In this document: positions 21,402-33,785 of the stretch, one piece after another
How the letters are laid out: each line of letters begins with the position of its first letter
Numbering within the stretch: position 1 is the stretch's first letter
Assembly (NCBI GenBank): GCA_964304625.1
Contig: OZ199838.1
Span: forward strand, 15,562,001 to 15,626,000
Direction: 5' to 3'
Length of the DNA: 64,000 bases
DNA from: Kudoa neothunni
Taxonomy: Eukaryota; Cnidaria
Position numbers and translations under genes: made by a program
Notes under the pieces: model-generated
What the model was told of the DNA's origin: nothing
Seen by the model: only the letters and a program-made list of their open reading frames with translations
The model's database searches: none

Positions 21402-24400
21402 ATGGCGTTGAGTTTGAGTTTGCTGGGCAAATCGATACGTCATATAAAACTGTTAATGAAAACGCACTCTTTTAACTTGGTGTGTGTAGTGAATTTTGTG
21501 TGTGTGTGTTATGGAACACCGTTGGAATATTTGAATATGAACACAAGAGAGTTCTACCTTGTGACAATAGGGGAAGGGCTTGTTTTTGTTTACATGCTAT
21601 TTTATTTGACATTTATGCCTTCATTGAAGCGATCTTCGATTCTCTATTATTACAATTCTTTGGTTTTTATTAGTGTATTTGTGGGACTTCTCACTAAAGT
21701 ACTAAATGTAGAGTTGTGTAGATTTTTAATACAGTGTAATTAGATTTTAATTATCAACGATGTGATCCCCAGTCAAACATGGTATTATTCGATTTGGGCG
21801 TTACCTAGAGTTTTTGTTTGGATAAATATAATTGATAACAAAAAATTTGTCTTTGATTCATATATATTAAACAGTTATTTGCTGAAACAGTTTGCATCGA
21901 TATGCATGTTTATTGTTTGTGTTGGTGTGGTTTTGGTGTTGGTAGCATCGGTGAGTTTATTCAAATCGGACGGTGTGTGTTATCGAAAATCTTCTCCAAT
22001 CAAATCGAACCTGGTTTCAAACACAACCAACATCTCCTCTGACATATTCCTGCCAAAAAATCCTCATATGTTTTCATCCAGCCTGGGAGTTGAACAACAC
22101 TGCAACTGGAGACTAAATGAAGTACAGTGTCCTAAAGAGTTCTATTGTAGAATGTGTTCTATGGATGAAACCCCAACCGATGAATGTCTGTTGGATTCGA
22201 ACATATTTCTACAGATGTACAGTATCTACACTCAATCTTCGTTTAGGATTATTTGGGAAGTGTCTGTGAGTGTGAATGGAGTGTGGTTCACAACCATATA
22301 TTGTTTAATTGTGACCTATCTGTACACCTGGATGGCAAGCAATATAGTGATAGGTACAATAATAGATCTTTTGCCGAATGTTATTGAGAAAAGAGAATTT
22401 CAACCAATTAACATCAAATTTATTATGAAACTTTATACAGGTAATAAATATATAATTTTACTATTAACTAAATCATTTATTGACGAAAGATCAAATAAAA
22501 ACGACCAATAATAGTTTATACTCATCGTGGATGTTTTGGATAAGAAAATGGATTTCAAAAATATATATAAAATCAAAGTTGAGGAATTTTCTATGTGTAA
22601 TATTCTATATTTTTGACTTTTACATCATTATACAGGTAGATTTATGTGTATTAAAATTTAATTAATGTTTTTATTAAGATGAGGTGTCATGTTAAATTCT
22701 CTATTATACTTTCTGCAGTATTGATAATTGACCATTTGGTAGAATTAATCGCGTCGGCTAAAAGGAATAAAAAATTTTGGCTTTGTTTTATCTCTAACAT
22801 TTTACTCAATGTTGGATGTGTGAGTTGTGCTCTTCTAGTTCAAACAACATCGACAGATTGGTCGATTTTGTATGGAATTCGATTTTTTACCATTATCAAC
22901 TATTTGCCGATATTGAGTCGCCATTTTTTCAACTGTGTTAAAGATATGGGCAGTTTTATCACATACTTGTCAATACAGTTATGCTTTACCATGGTTTTGG
23001 CGGCCTTTTCTATGATTATATTGAGTGGGAATTCTGTTAATAACTATCAAAAATTTCATTATTTGTTGAAAAAACTTGCGATATTTTTATTTGATGTGAG
23101 TTTTGCATTATTTATATTTGTTCTGTATACATTTTTAGGGTGAAATAAGCCATTTTTTCATTGGCAAAAGTGTTCATGATAATCCGCCATCTACTGCATT
23201 GATATCCTATTATATTGTGGTGCACTCTTTGATAACTTGTTATGTGCTAAATATTATTATATCTTTCATGTTGGCGAATCTTGAGAGTCGTGCTGAAGAC
23301 TCTGAGTCTGGATCAGTGACTACTTTTTCAAAAATTTCTTTTTCTCAATTATTTCCTCAATATTACAACCTAGCTGATACCAAAATTAAAGCAGATCTTA
23401 GTAAAAGACCTAACCGATCGATAATTCCGCTAAGATTGAGAATTTATAGGTTCTTTTTAATATCTAAATTGAATTGATGTACTCTAATAAACTCGTTTCT
23501 TTTTTTGTAGTTTTTTTAATGATTTGGTTCGAAAGTTACATCGTCAAACAATAACAATAAACCAACTGTTTGTTCCTAAGATGTGTATGTATTTTAATGA
23601 CATATTGTCCAAATCATCAAAAATCATAATAAATAACGCCATTTTAATAAATTTTGATCAGAATTCGAATTTACAAGTAGATGTACTTTATCATTATTAT
23701 TTATTATTCATATTAATTATTGTTTTTATTTTTATTGAGTGAATTATCATTTAGAATTCAAGTTGCAATGTGAAAGCTAAAAGAGTGGATGCTTTGTTTG
23801 AATTTTCTAATTTTAAATCAATTAATAAATCTTTAAAACCACAAAAAATAAGGGTAATGATTCTCAATGATTAATGTTTGTGTAATTTATATACATTATT
23901 AGAGTACTATGCACTCAAATTTGGTTTGCTACAAAAAATTAATGAGGGAATTTTTCCAAAAATACCCTTTTGTTAACAGAAGTTTATTTGTGTTTGACGG
24001 CTGCAACAGATTCCGATATTATTGTGAGAGAATACTCGAACTGCGGTTCTCCAAAATTCCCTTCTCGAAAAATAAGGTAGTTTTTTAAATTAGGTGTATA
24101 AATTGGTTAATAATTTTTATTAAGCAATCTAAAATAGTTCCTTTCTTTACTGTTCAAAATATAATGTATCAACTTTCTATTGATCCCATAGTTAATTTGG
24201 TAATGTCTGTCATTACCTTGCTATCTTGTTGCTCAATTCTCACCGAAAAAACAGACTCTATAAGCATGGAAAATCCTCTGAGCTTTATTCTTGAGTTGAT
24301 GTTTGTTAGTTTCGTTGGAATTGTTTTGATCCTTAAAGTATATTTGTATTTTTATTATTTTTTATAATGAATAAGATTATTTAGTTTATTACTCATGGGA

Positions 24401-26742
24401 TGATATTCACCATCGATGGATGTTTAACTAAATTTTCCGACGTTTTTATTATTTTTCAATGGTTGATATCCTTACTGCATATTATGAACGTAAAAGTCCT
24501 TCAAGAAATTCAGTATTTCAAAAACGTTTTCATGAGTAATTAAAAATTGCATAGGTATATAGATTTGGAAATCTATCCCGGGAAGTTTCATCTTGTTATT
24601 ATGAGGAGTAACTTTGGTTATCTGGTGGAGGTTTTGCGAAGTTTAAGACCTTTGGTTATGCTTGCCTCCTCCAAACCGCTGTCTAAAGTTATCAAACGTT
24701 TTTTGAAATCGTGGAAAGCTTATTTGGGGAGTTTTGCATTCACTCTGCTTATTATAATGTCGTTTTCTTATTACGGATTGTTGGCTTACGGTAACTTGAT
24801 CATTTGTAACAACCCACAAACATCCAGAAACTCTCACTGTGAAGGAATTCAAAATATAACTGTCGACACAAACACATACTCTAGTGATTTAAAAGCTATG
24901 ATAACTAATTGGATGACAAGTAATCAAATTTATTTTAGATATAAAGGAATGGAATTTACCTTCATTTTACGTGCCAAAAGCGACCGTATCATTTAAATAC
25001 CTAAATTTCGAAACGTACCTTGAATCAGTTATCACCTCCACTATTATACTTACTATGGAATCTTGGTCAAAATTGGAAACGCTGTTATCTTTACTAAAAG
25101 GAGAACAATCCATATTTTCTCCTTTGATGCTATATTTGGTTGTATGTCAGTTTCTTGGATTGCCTTTGCTTGGAGCTGTCGTGGTAAGTGAATACAACAA
25201 AGCTTCGTATCATCGCTTGCAATCCAACAACGCCCAACTATGGGACCAAATATCCAATCAAATCCGACTAGCCACCCCCAAGAAAAATATTGCCAGGTAA
25301 AATCACGTAAAACTATCTATTAGATTGAGACCTTTTTATTCATACAGACTTGAACAAACAAATCCCATAAGAATTTATTGTTATATTTTCTATAAATCTG
25401 TTTACTATCGAATATTCTTAACAATGATGTACGGATTTAATATTTTATGCTATCTTCCTGGTTTTAACAAGCTGTATGATCAGAATAAACATGCCAAATC
25501 TGTACTCTACATAGTAATAAGAAATATACATGGATTTTTGAGAAATTTTTATTTTTTAGATATTGCATGGTTTTATCGCTTGGAAATGGATTGATTGTAT
25601 TGTGGCGATTGTTGTGGATGGCTACTATGAATGTTTCAGGAAAGCCCTGAAAATTATTCAATTTATCGTGGCCTCAATTGGAGTGGTTGATGTTGTAATA
25701 TATCGATACACAAAACAACCCGAATTTATCAAAGGGATAATACTGGTATCTGCTTTTCATTTTGTGTGTGTTCTTCTGCAGTGGAAATCCATTCGTAGCA
25801 TTAGCAAAACAATATTGGTGAGTGTTCTAGTTAGTTTTAAGGAGTTTGTCGTTTTGATGACCATCAACATGAGTTATTTGGCTGTCGGTGTGAAATTGTT
25901 CGGTACAACACGTTTCACACATATCACAAACAATTTGATCAATTTCCAAACTGCCTACAACGGAATTTCAGTGCTCTTTCTGACAATGGCCAATCAAGAC
26001 TGGTCTGAACTTATGAGAGGGTTTATGGTTTCCTATCCACAATGCAGTGAGTTCACAATATCTGTCAATTCGGCATCCTTTCATTATTCTGAGTGTTCCA
26101 ATAATACAATTGTTATGATCTATTTTGTTAGTTATTACGTATCCAACTATTAATATATTATTTCTTTAATTAATCCACTTTAAGATTGTAACAAATATTA
26201 TTTTGGTCAACCTGTTAATTGGAATTACCCTGTCCAAACTATCCTTGCCATTAATATTCAACAGAAACCAATCCAAACAGTTCAATTTCAGCTATTACGA
26301 TATTCGGATACTCAAAAATATTTGGTCTAACTTACAGCCTAGGGGTTCTCATTATATTATGTTGAGTAAAGCCAACCTTATGGTCAACATTTACATGTTG
26401 TGGAAAACTAACAACAATTGGTCAAATATTATCCATAGCAATGTAATTCTAATAACAATTTATAGAATTTAATTAATAGCTCAGATAATTAAATTAAAAC
26501 TAAAGAAATTATCAATTTTGACGAGAGACAGTCGTTTGGAAAATTCAAAAAGAATTGTGAGTTTCCACCACGTCCTGCACACCATAGCGAGTTATATGGT
26601 TGCGAACGTTGCAGATAACTCGTTTCAAAATGAAATATCTCGTCATTCGAAGAATGAATATTTCGATCTAAAAAGATTGGTTTGTTCTCAAGTGTTAACT
26701 GACTGGTTTAGAAAACTGAGATATTCTACTAATGATTTATAA
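21402..26742 (+). CDS. NALCN: NALCN-like sodium-leak channel, divergent pore
   Basis: Four-domain cation channel that would set resting potential at the plasma membrane. I read 16 exons: 21402-21733, 21773-22440, 22490-22635, 22679-23095, 23139-23449, 23511-23676, 23755-23853, 23903-24076, 24125-24337, 24385-24535, 24563-24883 (or to 24919), 24939-25296, 25324-25513, 25560-26138, 26185-26442, 26485-26742. They join in phase to about 1,546 residues (human 1,738). NALCN marks: the domain I extracellular C-P-x-E/G-F-x-C loop, LRSLRPL in domain III S4, RFRYYCERILELRF before domain III, WSKLETLL after pore III, YFVSYYIVTNIILVNLLI in IV S6, and a C-terminal SFHHVLHTIASY block. The S4 helices have few arginines. 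The EEKE filter is not kept: near the expected sites I read no clear acid (I), Asp (II), Glu (III) and Gln (IV). Confidence 0.88.
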
Positions 26743-27666
26743 TATTTTAATTTAGTTATATCATATATGTTTATTAATTTAATATTTAAATATGTTTCTA
26801 TTTATAGTATTTTAGATAAAAAAATGTCTCCAAAAATTTTATGCACAGCTATTCTTGTAAATTAAATGGTGTATTTTTTAAGATTCATTGATTGCTATTT
26901 TCAAAGGTTTATTCAATATTTAATATGGAATATGCAATGTTATTTTTAAGTAATAGATGAAGGCATGCCATTTGATCGCGATTCTAGTTTTTTTTAAATA
27001 TCGAATGATTACATAAGCAATATCAAGCTAATTTGACGTAAAATGCTTTAAAATTAGTTTATTACCGCATGTTTGAACTATATTTGAATTGATTCAACTC
27101 TAATATTATTACAAAGCTATTCTATCGGAAATTATTGTAACAATAATTAATAATTTAATTTATCGATTATAAATAAGTTATAATTTAATCTTAATTAATT
27201 AATTAATTAATTAATTAATGTTGAATTCTACTGTTAAGCATATATTTACTATCGGGGATTGTGCTACACGGCACGAGCCCGGGTTTTCCGAACCGTCTAT
27301 AAAAATTAACAAAAGATTTTCCATCACTCAAAGGTCACAGGATGGAGAACGTTGGGTTAGCATTAAAAAAATCCTATCCCACAAATAATTTACTTTATAC
27401 ATTTAACTTTAACTCTTAGATACTTCTCATCAAATATTAGGTTTTTTTAATACAAATTTACTGCTAAATTCTCATAAGCATGATATACGAATTTAATGAA
27501 TAATTGTGTTATAATTTGGACGAATAACAACTAAAAGATTCATCTAAATATTGAATATTTATTTTAAATTATTTAAGCGTATCATTAAAAACTACCAGTT
27601 TGATTCTAAGATAATTCTGTATTCGTCTTAAAGTTGGATCAATCGAGCCGTGCGCAGAGGTTATTG
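26743..27666. other. Intergenic between NALCN-like and TMEM106 genes
   Basis: No gene seen. Contains a TTAA/ATTA-type simple run at about 27193-27220 and a short GC-richer patch (about 27252-27300) without recognisable structure. Confidence 0.35.
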
Positions 27667-28732
27667 ATGTCAAAAACAAGTTTCGACTATCAGTACGGTT
27701 TATATGATGACCAAACTTTGGATAGTATTGAAAACATCCAACAAAATTGTGTAAATCGTACGAAGAGAAAAAAAGTAGCATGCCCGACCTGTAGAGGAAA
27801 AGGGAACATATCTCAATGTACATATTATGGAGTGTACATTTAAACGTTGTAATACTGTCTTACGAATAGTCCAATACGAATCCGGAATGGAATTTGTACC
27901 AATATCTGACCGAAGGTTATATTCACAACAGATGTGATTTTTAATAAAATATTTAACTGAATTTCTCTCCGTGTATTATTATATATTATATAATGTTTCG
28001 TATTTAAGTGTTACAAAAATAATTGTTGCTTCCTTGTTCTTTCTACTTCTTTTTGTTCTGGTTATATATTTCTGTGTACCGAGAACATTAGATGTGGAAA
28101 ATATTACTCTTGTAAATGTTTTGGCGGCTAAAAATGTAAAAAATGGCAAACATGTTTATTTCGACTTTGAGGTATTTTACCTAGATTTTACATTTTAGAG
28201 TTTTCTTATAATTTTAGTTGAGTTTGAATGTTAGAAATAGAAACTTTTACGCCATCAAAGTAGAATGCATGAACATAACAATTATTTATAACGAATCATT
28301 TGATGCATTTAATCGAGTTTACAAAAGCAAATATATATCACCGAGAGGCGGTGATACCATCACTGAAAATAATCTTATTTTCCATCCCTCAAATAAATCA
28401 GTTGAACGTTTCGAGTAGCTCATTATTATTGTTGTTGTTGTTGTTGTTGTTGTTGATTTGGATTTTTGATTGTATTTTAGAGAATATTGCCGCCATTCAC
28501 CAAAAGCGTCTATTGTTTTTGATTATAAGTACTTCAATTTCTGTGATTATTTTACAAAAAAGGTGATTTAGGATTTCTCTTGTTTACAGCAACAAATTCC
28601 AAGAATTTTCAACTTTTAACGATGGATTTTCTTATGTCAACTGCTATTATGCTATCAGTTGAACAACGCTTTTCAATTGATCTGATCTTTTTTATCATTT
28701 TTTACTACACATATGAAAAACCACGAATCTAA
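27667..28732 (+). CDS. TMEM106: TMEM106 family protein
   Basis: Type II membrane protein of late endosomes and lysosomes in animals. Exons 27667-27817, 27870-27933, 28009-28171, 28218-28414, 28481-28562 and probably 28604-28732 close in frame to 261 residues (human TMEM106B 274). The N-terminal part has the family block CPTCRGKGNI, then FVPISDRRLYS. A single TM helix follows (IIVASLFFLLLFVLVIYF), then VPRTLDVENITLVNV and a lumenal domain with NRNFYAIKVECMNITIIYN, matching the N-x-N-Y-Y-S-V-x-V-x-N block, with likely N-glycosylation sites. ATG at 27667 was chosen because it opens the conserved frame. Intron 4 carries a TTG microsatellite. The last exon rests on weak similarity. Confidence 0.82.
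28433..28456 (+). repeat. (TTG)n microsatellite in TMEM106 intron 4
   Basis: About eight TTG units in the intron at 28415-28480, whose acceptor is TTTTAG at 28480. Confidence 0.85.
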
Positions 28733-29706
28733 TATATTGGTGTTATTAGCGCGATAAATCTTTCCATAAAATTTGTCTCGTATAATCTCTATTTTATCAA
28801 CGCTCTAAAAATAATACGATAAATAGAATTTAAATTTTATGTCTTAATGGGCAAAATTTATATAAATGAAAGGTCGCAACCCGTATAAAGTAACAAATGT
28901 TCGTCTTATTTTGAATGTCATTCAAAGCTACAGTTTTGCGGGATTATTATGCACTGTTTGGGGATAATGACTTGAGTGTGCAACAAACCTGTACTACTCA
29001 TAGGCCTTTTAAAAAAACGAGGGTGATTATGTGTTAAAGTGAGCATTATTAAGGATTTCATGGTTCCAACGTTTTTTGGTTGTTACTAATTTTTACAAAT
29101 ATTTTGATAGATAATACATCTCAGTAAATAGCAAATTGATTATATTAGTTTAAAACGCTTGAAACATTTAACCCCACAAAAATATTGTAGTAGATTATAA
29201 AATATGACGTGATATTTCATTGTATATTCAACAACCAAGTAATAACTGTTTATTGTTAGGTTTTACACCATTTTTATATTGTCGAGATAATTAAAAAAAT
29301 GCTTTTGTCTAATTGAAATTTATATTTGATTTTAATTAAATAATTTTCTCCAGATTTGTCTGAAATGTAAGTATTCATTGTTTCAAAGAGAAATATTTTG
29401 CTGTTCGAGTCTAAATTTAATGTGCATCTGCGGAAGTGGAAAATTTTTTCCTCACCATCAATAATTGGCTCTTCCGGTCATATCAGTTTCTGCCCCTGTT
29501 CTAGAAGAAGGTCCGCTCGATTAAATTGTGTGAACGTCATCGAAAGAGAAACTTTTATAATCTATCATATGACAACCAAAAAATATTTATCCTATATTTA
29601 ATTTTTATTGTTATTATTATATTTTATAAACACAAATTGTCCATATTTTTTCATAAATATGACAAAAATATTTAATTTCATTATTTCGCATGAAAAAAAA
29701 TTATTC

Positions 29707-29763
29707 CGAGTTCAAATGCATTCCTAGAACGGGATATGGTCGAAGTCCGAGGTTCCACTGTAT
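29707..29763 (-). mobile_element. Possible pogo/Tigger-type terminal repeat
   Basis: On the minus strand the stretch begins TACAGTGGAACCTCGGACTT, very like the TACAGTGGAACCTC ends of pogo-like elements with a TA target. The opposite end and a transposase were not found, so it is a solo or truncated end. Confidence 0.35.
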
Positions 29764-30321
29764 TGTTATATTTTTCCTACATAACGATATACGTCTGTAC
29801 CTAATTTATTTTGAATTTCCAACATTATTTTCAAAAATGCGCTCTAACCTTTGTTGAATCAATTTCGAGATCCCCCACTTAATACCACCATGTGCAATTA
29901 ATACAGAATATTATAGTTTATAATTCAAACAATTTTTTTCTTTATTAATTCTTATCAGTCAGTGTGTTAGCAAATTAATCGTGAAACACTGCATTTGCTT
30001 TAGTGGTAACTAGATGAAAACTTTTGATTAATCTCGATGATTTCACGCATATTTCGTAATAAAAAATTCCCCAAACCTCTCAATAAGGGTCCTTTGTCCA
30101 CTACATTCAAATTTGATACTTTCATGTAAACTAATACAGTCATTAAAAAATAATAAAACTAGGACATATACAAAATATACGAAATATTCGTTACCTTTTA
30201 CAAATAATTTTAAACATGATTATTTATTATTATTGAAATTACACAAATATTTTGTTTATTCATTATTTTAATATCCATTACATATGGAAACAAATTTTTT
30301 ATTATTTAATATGCACCCCAC

Positions 30322-30323
30322 CG

Positions 30324-30356
<33 letters not shown>

Positions 30357-30396
30357 CATCTATCCATCTATCCATCTATCCATCTATCTATCTATG
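30322..30396 (+). repeat. (CTAT)n microsatellite with CCAT variants
   Basis: About 18 tetranucleotide units; the middle has alternating CTAT and CCAT units, showing internal spread of one point change. Confidence 0.95.
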
Positions 30397-30709
30397 TAAC
30401 TTATCGTGATATTAATGTTTTTCCAGTAAAAATACCTACAAGAAGAAAAAACTTATGAAATAATCTTTCAAAAATTAAATGGTTGGTAAATATTCAATTT
30501 ATATTTAAAGGATTAATCGGTGCAATTGCATCCAATTTATTCGCCGAAAGTATTTGCCACGCTTTAAAATTACAAAAACTGTATAACATCTGTTTATACG
30601 CCGTAAAATCTTATTACACTGTTTATAACAAAAACAATAAGGCGTAACACTTAAATTATTTTTTCGTATAAAGTTGTCACCCACTTCGTGAAAGTTCGCC
30701 GATCGAAGG

Positions 30710-31840
30710 ATGGACGAGCTGAGCTTCCCCCCTGTTGATCAAATTAAGTTTGACATTGAAACTCAGCTCGAGAATCAACTAATATTAAGACCGAATTTTG
30801 CCCCAGGATTAGACAGTATAAAGTTCGACGTATTGGCTCTAAAATAACAAATTTCTCGCCAAATTAGAGGCTGGAAAACCTTATTGCAATTTGTTCGCTA
30901 AAAAAATGTGCCCAAGAGATGCACTTTGTCCTTTGAAACATTTTCGATTTGAGAAAACCTATGTATGTCGGCATTGGTTACGTGGTATGTGTCGAAAGGG
31001 TGATGATTGTGAATCCCTGCACGAATATGACGAATCGAAAATGCCTCAATGTTATTTTTATCAAAAATATGGTATCCTATCCATATTACTTCTCACTGAA
31101 TAATTTCGAACAATCTATTGCTCAATTTCTGTAGGACATTGTTCCAATGCTGAATGTCCTTTTATACACGCAGAAATGGAATCGTTACAACGTCCCTGCC
31201 CATACTATATGAGAGGATTTTGTAGTTCAGGTATTTTTAAATTTTATCCATTTTTTTCAACCAGCTCTCCTACATCAAGGTCCAAACTGCAAATTTAAAC
31301 ATGTCAAATTGACTATGTGTCCAAGATATTTTCTTGGATTTTGTCCACAAGGTCCACATTGTGATTTGGGCCAGTATATTTTATAGTTTCGTTATATTTA
31401 TTGTTTCAATTAAATCCACATTTAAACTCTAGTCCCAAATTCGAAACGATTCCATTCTCCGAAATCCAAACTCAACGACAAGCCTTATTGGTGTGTCACG
31501 CTTGTAATGAACCCGGCCACAAATCAACTGCATGCCCGCTTGTACAAATGTACAAAGAGAAAGCCAAAGTAGACCCCCCCCCCCCCACTAATTTTATTGA
31601 TATTGTTGAAAACCAACGTTAATCTTTTTGTGTAAGATGGAAGGAAATACTGAACTGGCTAATCTTCCCGCCGGTAAACGCCCTTTAGAGTTGGTTACGT
31701 GTTTCAAAGTAATTTTTTCCGTCATGACTACAAACCTCCATTGAAAATTCTTTTAGTGTCGTGCTAGAGGTCATTACGCAAACAAATGTCCGTACAGTAG
31801 TTCCGAAGTTGCTAAGAGAGCCCAATCAACAAATACATAA
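30710..31840 (+). CDS. CPSF4: CPSF4 (CPSF30), 3'-end processing zinc-finger protein
   Basis: Subunit of the cleavage and polyadenylation specificity factor that reads the AAUAAA signal. Exons 30710-30815, 30868-31071, 31135-31230, 31280-31373, 31433-31604, 31637-31708, 31757-31840 close in frame to 275 residues (human 269). Five CCCH fingers: CNLFAKKMCPRDALCPLKH, CRHWLRGMCRKGDDCESLH, CYFYQKYGHCSNAECPFIH, CPYYMRGFCSSGPNCKFKH, CPRYFLGFCPQGPHCDLGH. Then two CCHC knuckles, CHACNEPGHKSTAC and CFKCRARGHYANKC. Human CPSF4 has one knuckle; fly Clipper has two. The histidine of finger 5 is completed only by splicing at 31374-31432, which confirms that intron. A run of 13 Cs (31564-31576) encodes prolines. 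Intron 5 is 32 bases and carries the reading into the last knuckle. Confidence 0.93.
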
Positions 31841-31953
31841 ATTTTTATAAAAATATTTTTCATTGTAAACTGTGTTTTCCTCCGAGATTGTACATTCGAA
31901 TACGTTCAATTAAGCCTTTTCTTATTCTAAAAGAGAAAATTTTAATATTAGTA

Positions 31954-32397
31954 TTAATTGATGAATATTAAATCAATCATATTGATAATGAGAGGAGCAT
32001 CATCAGCCCTAATGTACCTATATTGATATACAGCTTTTGATGCGATTTTTGTTGTAACCATATAACCAGACAACACCATTGCTAACCAGAATAGAAGTGA
32101 ATACATTAATTTCCATAGTAGTGACATTTGATCCGAACGGATGACATTTTTTATGTAGTATGTGAGGGCGAACAGCTTTATTATTAATATTACAAGAAAT
32201 ATGACTAACCGAATGGATTTAATTAAACAAATACACATTCACAGTGTTACCGGTGTAAATTGAGGACGTATCCTTCATGTGATTTGACACTTGATCACAT
32301 CGTTTAAGAAAGGTTTCGATATCCTTTTCTATTTGATAATAATTTTCTAATTGAAGTAATGTTGAAATATGAAATTACGTTCGTTCGTCTGACGCAT
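31954..32397 (-). CDS. Small two-TM membrane protein, unknown
   Basis: Not recognised. Three exons on the minus strand (32397-32379, 32346-32251, 32204-31954), separated by introns of 32 and 46 bases, close in frame to 121 residues. The first 38 residues are polar and probably helical (YYQIEKDIETFLKRCDQVSN). Two hydrophobic segments follow, at about 39-58 and 70-90, then a short polar tail. The clean phase across both introns speaks for a real gene. It runs tail to tail with CPSF4, 113 bases away. No family motif was seen. Confidence 0.55.
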
Positions 32398-33129
32398 TAT
32401 GCTATGGGTAAAGGGTTGGTTGGTTGGTTGGTGTCAGCGCACATGAATTCGATTTGATCTATAATTTTGAAAATTCATCAATTTTCTAATATTGTTTTTA
32501 AATAAGTACTTTTTTATAAAAATATGTGAGGTTAAACAGTCTTTGGATATTTTATAACAAAAATGGAGTTTGCGTTGTCAACGATGTCCGATTGTTTTAT
32601 GCTTAATATTAAAATGTCTAACACATCAAAAAACACTATAATAAAATCAGGCGTTTGTCGTGCATTTTAAGAAAAATGATAAACTAATAGATCTCGGCTT
32701 CATTGCGAGAAATCTTCAAATACATGCACTTGTAGTTGGTGTAATACCTCATTTCAGTTTAAAATATCAACAGTTGAAGATCATTAAAGTTATAAATATT
32801 AATAATAATAACAACAATTATATTATTTTTGTTTTAAATTCTAAGATACATATCGATATTAAATCTAGAATGAACTTACCAAAAATATATAAAAATAAAT
32901 ATGCTTTCCAATCAAAAATATCAGAAATACGATTTTAGGCGTCAATCGCCATGCATACTCCTATTGTAACAGCGGACTATTTAGGAATTATTATGAAGCA
33001 AGTTATGTATACAAATAAAGACTGGTCATATCTTGGAAAAGATTTAAATGTTCTGCTATCATCAACAATGTATATGAACTAATATGTACTTATTTTATTT
33101 TTATTCAAGGTAATATCAAAATTAATTAA
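32398..33129. other. Intergenic
   Basis: A GGTT run lies at 32416-32432. An open plus-strand stretch (32660-32938) shows no known features; it might belong to the hAT relic downstream. Confidence 0.3.
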
Positions 33130-33785
33130 GATAAAATCGATTATGGCTTTAAATTCATGGAATTAATTCCAAAATTGGATACTAAAATCCTAGCTAAGAG
33201 GTGTCTTGAACAAATATTAAGTGAATTAAACGCTAGGACTTTTAATTCATACGAACGAATAAAAAAGTTACTTCTTTTAAATCCAACCTACGTATTAAAT
33301 CTCAATTTCATATGTTTCCAGATAATTCATTTAAGAACGAATTCTCTGAGCAAGAATACAGGCTAATTAACGGAGTCAATTGGAATCAATTTTTAGGGGC
33401 GATGACGTCACAATGTTGAGTTCACTCGAATTTTGGAGTGAGGTTTCTGGACATAGTGATTTTAATTCAATTGAAAAATACTGCTTTTTACTTATTTTAT
33501 TTACCCTAAGCAACGCTTCCATAGAGAGAATATTTTCATCTGCCAGAACTTTCAAGACTATCAGGAGAAATAAAATGTTGTGTTCGACATTGGATAGCCT
33601 GGTTCGAATGAGAGAATTTTTCAATACATCAACTCGCTGTTTTTATAATTTTGATGTCATTGAAGCAATGTTAAATTTACATAACATCAATATGTATAAT
33701 TATATTGTTTTGATAAATTGATCCATTTGTCCGATTTAGTCTGGAAAAAATTTTGCCCAATGTGCAATTAGGGTTGGCAGCGCTG
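33130..33785 (+). pseudogene. hAT transposase C-terminal relic with right end
   Basis: Plus strand, in at least two frames: KKLLLLNPTYVLNLNF, then FSEQEYRLINGVNWN, then the hAT dimerisation block LSNASIERIFSSARTFKTI followed by RRNKMLCSTLDSLVRMREFF. The S-N-A-x-I-E-R-x-F-S signature is the hAT C-terminal mark. A shift in frame near 33380 separates the parts. The end GGGTTGGCAGCGCTG at 33785 resembles the terminal repeat of the hAT at 58705-59784, whose protein relic also shares the FFNTS tail, so both belong to one family. The left end was not found. Confidence 0.75.

Larger units (their letters stand above)
28733..30709. other. Intergenic
   Basis: No gene seen. Holds a possible pogo-like transposon end (about 29707-29763) and a tetranucleotide repeat (30322-30396), listed separately. 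Confidence 0.4.

Noticed and set aside
27252-27300. Possible tRNA in the GC-richer patch
   Set aside because: No cloverleaf: acceptor and T-arm pairing could not be formed.
30322-30396. CRISPR-like or regulatory tandem array
   Set aside because: Plain tetranucleotide microsatellite without spacers.
31605-31636. A 19-base intron in CPSF4 (from 31618)
   Set aside because: It would shift the frame away from the second knuckle; a 32-base intron from 31605 keeps it.
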